Source: Mesorhizobium sp. LMG 17147 (GTDB lineage Bacteria; Pseudomonadota; Alphaproteobacteria; Rhizobiales; Rhizobiaceae). From it: DNA of 64,000 bases. The notes under the pieces were generated by a model. It was not told the DNA's origin, did not search any database, and saw only the letters and a program-made list of their open reading frames with translations. Where the stretch lies: the NCBI RefSeq assembly GCF_024297145.1, contig NZ_JANCTC010000002.1:479001-543000 (forward strand), in the 5' to 3' direction. Shown in pieces: positions 57,836 through 64,000 of the stretch; within the stretch, counting starts at the first letter, position 1, and every line of letters begins with the position of its first letter. The position numbers were made by a program, and so were the translations under genes.

Positions 57836-58477
57836 TCAGCAGTTGACCGGCGGCGTGAGCGGCGCAATCTCGTGCGCGGCGATGGCTTCGAGCATGATGT
57901 CGCCGATCCGCGTGATGAACGTCGTCTGGTCGCCGAACGGGTAGAACGGGAAGGTGATCAGCAGCGAGATGGCGCCGTGGCCGACCGCCCACAGCATGGT
58001 GGCGATGGCGCGTGGATCGCCTTTGAGCCTGCCGGCGGCAACGCAGGCTTCGACCCTCGCGATCAGCACTTTCATCGCCGGGTTGCCGCTCTCCATTTCG
58101 GCGAAGGTTTTTCCGGCTGGCGGCCTGACTTTTTCGGTCATGAAGACGGTGCGGTATTCGTTGGGATTTTCCAGCCCAAAGGCGGCGTATTCGACAAGCA
58201 CCGCCTTGAGCGCCTCGATCGGGTCGTCGGCCGTATGATTTGCGATGCGCCTGGCCAAGGTCTCGAAGGCATCCTCGGCCAGCGCGAACAGGATGTCCTG
58301 CTTGTCGGCGAAATAGGAATAGACCGACATCGGCGCATAGCCAACGCGCTCTGCGAGCTTGCGGATGGTGAGGCCGTCATAGCCTTCTTCCTGGACAAGC
58401 TTGTGCGCGGCGTCGACAAGTTCGGAACGCAGTTCGGCTTTTTGTTTTTCGCGGCGCTCCTGGACGCTCAGCTGCAA
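57836..58477 (-). CDS. TetR family regulator
   Basis: A 213-residue repressor with an N-terminal helix-turn-helix (AELRSELVDAAHKLVQEEGY, DGLTIRKLAERVGYAPMSVY, SYFADKQDIL) and a C-terminal ligand domain. The start is TTG: an in-frame TAA lies five codons upstream and there is no ATG, so the choice is forced. It lies upstream of the small secreted protein gene; a related GTACAGCGTA-like sequence is in its own leader. Confidence 0.92.
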   Translation of the reverse strand: MQLSVQERREKQKAELRSELVDAAHKLVQEEGYDGLTIRKLAERVGYAPMSVYSYFADKQDILFALAEDAFETLARRIANHTADDPIEALKAVLVEYAAFGLENPNEYRTVFMTEKVRPPAGKTFAEMESGNPAMKVLIARVEACVAAGRLKGDPRAIATMLWAVGHGAISLLITFPFYPFGDQTTFITRIGDIMLEAIAAHEIAPLTPPVNC

Positions 58478-58669
58478 CTTTCTACTGCCTTATGACTGAT
58501 GGCTGGATGCAGCATATATACGCTGTACGGCGTCGGGCAAGGGTGGCACGAAGCAGAAGGTTGACTGTCGCAATACCCATGTAACCCGGCAATAAAGCCG
58601 GCAACATCGGACTGTTACAGACAAAGACTAATTCGCGGCTCTGCAAGAATTTCGTTTCGGGAGGCCGTT

Positions 58670-59371
58670 ATGACCGGAACTGAGCTTTCGTCCGGCGTGC
58701 CGGACGTGGACCCGCTTTCCCATCGCGCCAGGACGGCGCTCAGGCGCGTCGTCATGGTCGCATGGCTGGCGATCGCGCTCGGCTTTGCCATGGAAGCTCT
58801 CATTCTGACCGTCAGATTTGCGGCAGGTGCCTACCCCGCGACGACGCAGGTTCTGATCGAACTGGCGCAAGGCGTGACCTGGTCGTTCTTCGTCTGCGCC
58901 GGCGTCAGCCTCGGCACGGCACTCACCAAGGTGCGAGCCTCGCTCGGCGGCTTGATCAGCGCGATTTCAGCGCCACTGGCGATGGGCATCGCCAAAGGGA
59001 CGCAAAAGGTCATGGTCAGCGCGCTGGACGCGGCGGCAAAGCCGGCCATCCTGTCGCTCACGACGCTCGGTGTGCTGCGGGCGATCGAATACGGGCTGCT
59101 CGGCTGGATACTGGCGTCGCTGGCATCGAAGGAAGAACCCCGTCCGCTCCATTTCGCTCTGGCAGGCGCCCTGATAGGCGCGGTATTCGGCGGCGGCATC
59201 ACGGTGCTGACCATCGAGACTGCCGCGGCAAATGACGCTGCTCTCGCATTGCCACAGGCGATCGCAACCGGCCTCAACGAGATCGTGTTTCCAATCGGTT
59301 GCTCACTGGTCGTCTACATTGCGCTGCAGGTCAGCCGTCACATGAAGTACGTGGCGGCCGAAGCTAAATAG
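58670..59371 (+). CDS. Polytopic membrane protein of unknown function
   Basis: A 233-residue protein with about six membrane helices (RRVVMVAWLAIALGFAMEAL, GVTWSFFVCAGVSLGTALTK, LHFALAGALIGAVFGGGITV, GLNEIVFPIGCSLVVYIALQ). I recognise no family. A GGGAGG ribosome site precedes the ATG. No conserved operon partner; the gene downstream is convergent. Confidence 0.7.
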   Translation: MTGTELSSGVPDVDPLSHRARTALRRVVMVAWLAIALGFAMEALILTVRFAAGAYPATTQVLIELAQGVTWSFFVCAGVSLGTALTKVRASLGGLISAISAPLAMGIAKGTQKVMVSALDAAAKPAILSLTTLGVLRAIEYGLLGWILASLASKEEPRPLHFALAGALIGAVFGGGITVLTIETAAANDAALALPQAIATGLNEIVFPIGCSLVVYIALQVSRHMKYVAAEAK

Positions 59372-59411
59372 ATTTGGCACAGATAATTTGGGCTTCTTCG
59401 CCTGACGAGAG

Positions 59412-59906
59412 TCAGACCGCTTCCGGTTGGCGTTCGATCAGCGTCAGCGTCAGCCAGCGCGCGGTCAGCGCCGGTTTTTTCGAGCCCTCGATCTCGATCG
59501 TCACGTCGTGCGCCGTCTGCACCCACCCCGACGGCCTGACCTTGACGTCGGCCAGCACGAAACGGGTGCGGATACGCGAGCCGGTCTTCACCGGCGCCAG
59601 GAAGCGCAGCGAATCGAAGCCATGATTGACGCCCATCTTGCTGTTTTCCAGCGGCGGCATGGTTTCGAAGGTCATCGCCGACAACAGCGAAAGCGACAGG
59701 AAGCCATGCGCGATGGTGCCGCCGAACGGCGTTTCGCGGCTGGCGCGTTCAGGATCGCAATGGATGAACTGATGGTCGTCGGTGGCATCGGCGAACTGGT
59801 CGATCATGCGCTGGGTGACGACCCGCCATGGCGACACGCCGACTTCCTTGCCGACGTTGGCCAGAAGCACATCGAGACTGATCGGTTCCACGCTGATGTC
59901 CTCCAT
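59412..59906 (-). CDS. MaoC-like (R)-specific enoyl-CoA hydratase
   Basis: A 164-residue hot-dog-fold hydratase. RMIDQFADATDDHQFIHCDP then PFGGTIAHGFLSLSLLSAMT holds the catalytic Asp-His pair of the MaoC family (D-x-H, G-x-I-A-H-G). It is likely to act on CoA or ACP thioesters of fatty acids. GGGGGTGA lies just ahead of the second of two ATG codons, chosen as the start. Downstream of the damaged SDR gene, with which it may have formed a pathway. Confidence 0.9.
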   Translation of the reverse strand: MEDISVEPISLDVLLANVGKEVGVSPWRVVTQRMIDQFADATDDHQFIHCDPERASRETPFGGTIAHGFLSLSLLSAMTFETMPPLENSKMGVNHGFDSLRFLAPVKTGSRIRTRFVLADVKVRPSGWVQTAHDVTIEIEGSKKPALTARWLTLTLIERQPEAV

Positions 59907-59945
59907 CTTCACCCCCGGCATTTCACTCGCCGGATGGCGTGCGTC

Positions 59946-60738
59946 TCATTCCTTGAATAATGTCAGCCCGTGTTGCACCGACTGCCCGCCATCGATCGGC
60001 AGGATGGCGCCGGTGACATAGCTGCCGGCACGGCTGCACAAATAGAGCGTTGCGCCGGCAATGTCATCCGGTGCTCCGAGGCGGCCGATCGGAACATGGT
60101 TGCCGACATGTCTTGCCTGGTCTTCCGTGCCGGTGGCGAAGGCCGTCATCCGGCTCCGGAAAGGGCCAGGCGCAAAGGCGTTGACGGTGATGCGGCGGGC
60201 GGCGAATTCGATCGCCAGGATGCGCGTCAGGTGGTGAACCGCGGCCTTCGAGGCCGAGTAGGAGTAGGCATCTTCGGCCAACGGCTGCGTGCCCATCACC
60301 GATCCAAGATTGATCACCCGGGCTGGGTCGGCATCGCTGGCGGCGGCCTCGAGCAGAGGCAGCAATTCGCGCGTCAGGTGGAAGACCGCGGTGACGTTGA
60401 CGCCGAACACCTTGGCCCAGGCATGGTAGGGAAAGCTTTCCAGCGGCGCGCCCCAGGATATGCAGCCGCTCCGTCCGCGCCCTGACCTCGGCCACAAGCG
60501 CCGCAATGCCGGCCTCGCTGGAGACGTCGCCGGCGAAACCCTCGGCCCGGCCGGGGGCGCCAAGCCCGTTCAGTTCGCCTGCAACCCCGACGCAATCCTC
60601 GCCCTTGCGCGAGGCGATCATCACGGTGGCGCCGGCCTTGACCAGAGCGGTCGCCGCCATGCGCCCGATGCCGGTCGCGGCGCCGGTGACCAGCGCCGTC
60701 TTGCCGGCGACTGAGAACAGCTCGTCCAGATAGCTCAT
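59946..60738 (-). pseudogene. SDR gene broken by a short deletion (RhlG-like reductase)
   Basis: The first part reads MSYLDELFSVAGKTALVTGA, TGIGRMAATALVKAGATVMI up to TERLHIL, a standard SDR start; the second, in another frame, reads WGAPLESFPYHAWAKVFGVN, SYSASKAAVHHLTRIL and LPIDGGQSVQHGLTLF. The expected VNNAG segment between them is missing, so the frame shifts at about 60452-60460. The catalytic YxxxK is intact but the NNAG motif is gone. A sequencing or assembly error is possible, though a missing stretch is less usual than a single-base slip. Confidence 0.75.
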
Positions 60739-61115
60739 CGATTTCCTCCGCGCAGTTCACCGCTGTTTGACTGATGGTTCAAGGAGCGGCTTCGCATCGA
60801 CAAGGCTAGCCGAACTACGATTATCCTTGCCACGGCTAAAGTATCCGGATTGGGGCAATGGCACGGTTTGCGGCTGAAATGGTTAAGCCCGAACGGCAAG
60901 GCGGTCATTCGGCCGTGACATGGGTCGGATGAATGATGCAGCCGTCCCTCTAAGCGAGCACCTTGGCCCCAGCGGTTCATTTCGCGCGTGAAGCAAGTCG
61001 TCATTACTCCTCCGCCAAGCTGCAGGCGGGTCTTGATGACGTGGGACGGTGGCCGAGCGATAGGGCAGGACTGACATTCGTTCGTGGACTGGAGCTATGC
61101 TTTCCCGGGGGAGCT
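60739..61115. other. Intergenic region with no supported gene
   Basis: About 375 bp between the broken SDR gene and a short membrane peptide. The SDR leader must be at the left edge. A longer open frame overlaps the peptide, but only its last 35 codons look coding. No repeat or RNA seen. Confidence 0.4.
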
Positions 61116-61223
61116 GTGGGTAAGAAACAACGCATCGTCCTGCTGGCAGCTGTTTTGGCGTCTGCCTTTGGCGTTTTCTTGCTGATCCTGATCCTGCAGA
61201 TGGTCAGTTTTTTGGTTGACTAG
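61116..61223 (+). CDS. 35-residue membrane microprotein
   Basis: A short GTG-started frame with GGGGGAG just ahead encodes a basic start (VGKKQR) and one long hydrophobic helix (IVLLAAVLASAFGVFLLILI, then LQMVSFLVD). A weak hairpin with TTTT (GCACG/CGTGC) follows the stop. The good ribosome site and clean helix favour a real peptide, but I know no family. Confidence 0.4.
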   Translation: MGKKQRIVLLAAVLASAFGVFLLILILQMVSFLVD

Positions 61224-61248
61224 GCACGGCTGGGAGCGTGCTTTTCCA

Positions 61249-61272
61249 AAAGCCTGCGCTACCGCAGGCTTT
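61249..61272 (-). terminator. Bidirectional-looking terminator at the RpiR stop codon
   Basis: A 10-bp perfect stem (AAAGCCTGCG/CGCAGGCTTT) with loop CTAC. On the minus strand it ends in TTTT and should terminate the RpiR gene, whose stop codon is in the loop. On the plus strand it could help end the microprotein transcript. Confidence 0.75.
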
Positions 61273-62086
61273 CCAGCTCGCGGATGCGTTTGGCGCCGTC
61301 GGCCTCGAGCTGCCTTGTGACGGCGCCGATCAGCGCTTCGGCAACGACGAAAAGGGCGGCGGATGAGTCCCAGGCCGAAGGCACGGCGGTGCGCCCGGCG
61401 ATGACATGGCGGGCAAAGCGGGCGATCGGCGACAGCCACTGGTCGGTAAACAGCACGATCTGCACGCCGCGCTGGTTGGCGGTCTCGGCAAAGCGGACGA
61501 GGCTGTCCTGATAGCGCCTGATGTCGAAGATCACCAGCACGTCTCGCTTGCCCATGTCGATCAGCCGGTCGCGCCAGACGCTTTCCTGGCCGGCGAGATG
61601 GAAGACGTTGGGTTTGATGATAGCAAGGTGGGCCGCCATATAGCGCGCCAGCGGATCGGTGAAGCGGCCGCCGATCAGGAATGTCTTGCCGCGCCGGTCG
61701 GCCAGCTTGGCGACGATGTCGGCAAGCTGCTTGTCCGAGAGATGCCGGAATGTCTCGCGCATATTGTCGAGCGTTGCCTCCAGCATCGGCGAGACGGCGC
61801 TGGCGCCCTGCGATGGCGGATTGAGCGTGCGCGAGGCCGGCGACTGCAATTGCGCCGCCAGCTCGTCTTGCAGCGTCGACTGGAATTCCGGATAGTTCTG
61901 GAAGCCGAGCCGGGCGACGAAACGCAGGATCGTCGGCGACGACACGCCGGCGGCAGCCGAGAATTCGGCGACCGTCTTCAGCCCGATCAGCGGATAGCTG
62001 GCGATCAGTGTTTGTGCAGCGCGCCGCTCGCCGGCCGGCATGGCGCCGATGCGGTCGGAGATCAGTTCGGCAATGCTGGAAACCAT
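61259..62086 (-). CDS. MurR/RpiR family regulator
   Basis: A 275-residue regulator with an N-terminal RpiR helix-turn-helix (ERRAAQTLIASYPLIGLKTV, AEFSAAAGVSSPTILRFVAR) and a C-terminal SIS (sugar-isomerase-like) domain (KTFLIGGRFTDPLARYMAAH, RDVLVIFDIRRYQDSLVRFA). It likely senses a phosphorylated sugar or related ligand. GGGGGA lies ahead of the second of two start options. It is divergent from the amidohydrolase and permease genes, which it may control. Confidence 0.92.
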   Translation of the reverse strand: MVSSIAELISDRIGAMPAGERRAAQTLIASYPLIGLKTVAEFSAAAGVSSPTILRFVARLGFQNYPEFQSTLQDELAAQLQSPASRTLNPPSQGASAVSPMLEATLDNMRETFRHLSDKQLADIVAKLADRRGKTFLIGGRFTDPLARYMAAHLAIIKPNVFHLAGQESVWRDRLIDMGKRDVLVIFDIRRYQDSLVRFAETANQRGVQIVLFTDQWLSPIARFARHVIAGRTAVPSAWDSSAALFVVAEALIGAVTRQLEADGAKRIRELESLR

Positions 62087-62232
62087 GTTTTCCCCCACCC
62101 TGGCCGTGCCGTTACCGCATTATTGAAATCGCGTTTGACAAAGCCGGCCAAACTGTATGAAATCATCCGCAGGGACGCAATGAGGCAAAATACGTAACAT
62201 ACGATACAGCGCTCCCCCGGGGACAGCAGACA

Positions 62233-63057
62233 ATGGAGACAGCACGGCCCGCCAGCCTTGCATCGCCTGAAACCGTAAGGGTGACGAACCCTGGCGGATC
62301 GAGCCCTTTCGTGCTGACCTGCGACCACGCCTCAAACTTCCTGCCACCGGAATTCGGAACGCTCGGCCTTGCCGCCGAGGATCTTTCCCGCCACATCGCC
62401 TGGGATCCCGGCGCCTTGCCGGTGGCGCGCCGCATGGCCGAGGCACTCGATGCGACGCTGGTCGAGACCTGCATCTCGCGGCTCGTTATCGACTGCAACC
62501 GGCCGCTCGACGCGCCGGACCTGATAGTGACGGTCAGCGCCAGCGAAAAAACCGTGGTCCCGGCCAACCAGGGACTTTCGGCCGACCAGCGGGAGGCGCG
62601 CATCGCGCTGGCGTGGCGACCGTTTCACGAGCGGATCGCAACGATCATCGACAAGCGCCTGGCGTCCGGGCGGGAGACCAGGCTGGTCTCGATCCATTCC
62701 TTCACGCCGCTCTACAAAGGCAAAAGCCGGCCGTGGCACATCGGCATCATCCATGACGAGGACCGCCGGCTGGCGGCGCCGCTGATCGCGGCGCTGCAGC
62801 AGCTTGCCGGCGTCACCGTCGGCGTCAATGAACCCTATTCGCCGGCCGACCGGGTCTATTTCACGCTGGAACGCCATGCGCGCTCGCGCGGGCTGCCCTG
62901 CGCGATGATCGAAATCCGCAACGACGAGATCGCCGGCGCAGCCGGGCAGCGGAAATGGGCGGATTTGCTCGCGAGTATTTTTCTCAATCTGGAGCCCGAG
63001 GCGGCCAAGGCCTCCAGACCAAGCGCAGTCGGAAAGTCAGTTCAATCGGCCAGCTAA
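62233..63057 (+). CDS. N-formylglutamate amidohydrolase family protein
   Basis: A 274-residue hydrolase of the HutG/FGase family. LTCDHASNFLPPEFGTLGLA, then HIAWDPGALPVARRMAEALD and SRLVIDCNRPLDAPD, plus SIHSFTPLYKGKSRPWHIGI are the family's metal-site-type motifs (D-H-A-S, H-I-A-W-D, H-S-F-T). It could free glutamate from N-formylglutamate or act on related N-acyl amino acids. Followed 21 bp on by an amino acid permease, suggesting an amino-acid use operon under RpiR control. Confidence 0.9.
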   Translation: METARPASLASPETVRVTNPGGSSPFVLTCDHASNFLPPEFGTLGLAAEDLSRHIAWDPGALPVARRMAEALDATLVETCISRLVIDCNRPLDAPDLIVTVSASEKTVVPANQGLSADQREARIALAWRPFHERIATIIDKRLASGRETRLVSIHSFTPLYKGKSRPWHIGIIHDEDRRLAAPLIAALQQLAGVTVGVNEPYSPADRVYFTLERHARSRGLPCAMIEIRNDEIAGAAGQRKWADLLASIFLNLEPEAAKASRPSAVGKSVQSAS

Positions 63058-63078
63058 GAAACCAAAAGGGGACTAAAA

Positions 63079-64000
63079 ATGGCAGCATCGGGCTACACTG
63101 AAGTTGACAAGGCGGAGGACGTAAAGGTCCTCCACAATATGGGCTATGCCCAGGAACTGGAGCGGCGCCTCAGTCGCTTTTCAAATTTCGCGGTCTCCTT
63201 TTCGATCATCTGCATCCTGTCCGGCGGCATCAACTCGCTGGCGCAGGCAACCTCCGGCTCCGGCGGCATCGGCATCGGCATTGGCTGGCTGGTCGGCTGT
63301 TTCGTTTCGCTGACCTTCGCTGTAGCGATGTCGCAGATCAGCTCGGCCTATCCGACCGCCGGCGGCCTCTATCATTGGGGCTCGATCCTCGGCAATCGCG
63401 GCACCGGCTGGGTGACGGCCTGGCTCAACCTGCTCGGGCTGATCACCGTGCTCGGCGCCATCAATGTCGGCACTTGGACGTTTTTCCTCGGCGCCTTCGG
63501 ACCGGCGCTCGGCATCGAGGGTACGCTGACCAACCAGATGATCTTCCTGGTCATCATCACGGGCGCCCAGGCACTGATCAACCACCTCGGCATCAAGCTG
63601 ACGGCCAAGCTGACCGACTTCTCGGGCTATCTGATCTTCTTCGGCTCGATCCTCATCGCGGTCGTCTGCCTGATCTCGGCCGAAACCTGGGATTTCAGCC
63701 GGCTGTTCACCTTCCACAATTATTCCGGCGATGCCGGCGCCGGTGTGTGGCCGTCGGTATCCAATGCCTGGGTGTTCGCGCTTGGCCTGCTGCTGCCGAT
63801 CTATACGATCACCGGCTACGATGCGTCAGCGCATACTTCCGAGGAGACCATCAAGGCGGCGAGCTCCGTGCCGCGCGCCATGGTCATGTCGGTGATCTGG
63901 TCGGCCGTCTTCGGTTATCTGTTCCTCGCAGCCTTCGTGCTGATGATCCCGAACATGGACGATGCGGCCAAGCAGGGCTGGAACGTGTTCTTCTGGGCCT
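63079..64000 (+). CDS. APC family amino acid permease (cut by window end)
   Basis: The first 307 or so residues of an amino acid transporter. The N-terminus ELERRLSRFSNFAVSFSIIC and the helix 1 glycine motif SGGINSLAQATSGSGGIGIG match the GABA/amino acid permease group, followed by ISSAYPTAGGLYHWGSILGN and PIYTITGYDASAHTSEETIK, a conserved APC pattern. The gene is probably cotranscribed with the amidohydrolase. The C-terminus is outside the window. Confidence 0.93.
   Translation, partial: MAASGYTEVDKAEDVKVLHNMGYAQELERRLSRFSNFAVSFSIICILSGGINSLAQATSGSGGIGIGIGWLVGCFVSLTFAVAMSQISSAYPTAGGLYHWGSILGNRGTGWVTAWLNLLGLITVLGAINVGTWTFFLGAFGPALGIEGTLTNQMIFLVIITGAQALINHLGIKLTAKLTDFSGYLIFFGSILIAVVCLISAETWDFSRLFTFHNYSGDAGAGVWPSVSNAWVFALGLLLPIYTITGYDASAHTSEETIKAASSVPRAMVMSVIWSAVFGYLFLAAFVLMIPNMDDAAKQGWNVFFWA

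Noticed and set aside
60963..61223. An 86-codon protein including the membrane peptide.
   Set aside because: The upstream 50 codons show no coding character, while GGGGGAG precedes the internal GTG.

Overview
The window looks like chromosome of a high-GC alphaproteobacterium of the order Rhizobiales, most likely Mesorhizobium or a close relative. This rests on gene content and style: several Bug/tripartite tricarboxylate transporter (TTT) systems, a five-gene sarcosine oxidase operon, ubiE-ubiB-coaBC order, DUF3606 and DUF992 proteins, and strong GC3 bias. No rRNA, CRISPR array, prophage or intact insertion sequence is visible. One complete tRNA, Ser(GGA), is present.

Layout. 1-3.0 kb (minus): a tctC-tctB-tctA transporter operon cut by the window edge, with a textbook intrinsic terminator between tctC and tctB. 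3.2-4.4 kb: a DUF2214 membrane protein and a GNAT acetyltransferase. 4.6-9.9 kb (plus): a second tctC-tctB-tctA operon running directly into a class III CoA-transferase and a short citrate-synthase-fold (citryl-CoA lyase-like) protein, a plausible import, CoA-activation and cleavage pathway for a citrate-like acid. 9.9-10.9 kb: NUDIX hydrolase and a Gln-rich exported protein. 11.0-19.3 kb (minus): a full kdp potassium system (F-A-B-C-D-E) with two extra unannotated small membrane proteins, one ahead of kdpF and one between kdpA and kdpB.

19.5-28.6 kb is an accessory stretch of small, lineage-specific or decayed genes: a polytopic membrane protein, two DUF3606 genes, a DUF3597 gene, a truncated cupin, a YdeI-like protein, a miniature oxidase-subunit-I-like protein, two small helical proteins and a pentapeptide-repeat protein. 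It ends in a scar made of a tRNA 3' fragment, a histidine-kinase ATPase fragment and a doubly frameshifted small gene, next to the intact tRNA-Ser.

28.6-41 kb: msrA, then nucleoside uptake and salvage. A BMP-family binding protein, an ABC ATPase and two permeases feed cytidine deaminase, purine nucleoside phosphorylase and thymidine phosphorylase. Uracil phosphoribosyltransferase and adenosine deaminase lie on the opposite strand. A GIY-YIG nuclease gene of clearly different base composition sits exactly between the ATPase and permease genes, flanked by imperfect copies of the stop/start junction.

41-49.3 kb: ubiE, ubiB, a VapBC/FitAB-type toxin-antitoxin pair with a perfect palindrome over its promoter, coaBC, an MFS exporter, a DUF992 protein, a TPR lipoprotein and ribosomal protein bS21. 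49.5-57.3 kb: a SET-domain protein, an SDR, a YrdB-like protein and the sarcosine oxidase operon soxB-orf-soxD-soxA-soxG, which links glycine betaine/sarcosine demethylation to one-carbon metabolism. 57.4-64 kb: a TetR regulator with candidate operators around the promoter of a small secreted protein, a membrane protein, a MaoC hydratase, an SDR broken by a short deletion, a 35-residue membrane peptide, an RpiR-type regulator, an N-formylglutamate amidohydrolase-like enzyme and the start of an APC amino acid permease.

All identifications were made by reading translations and motifs; no database search was run.
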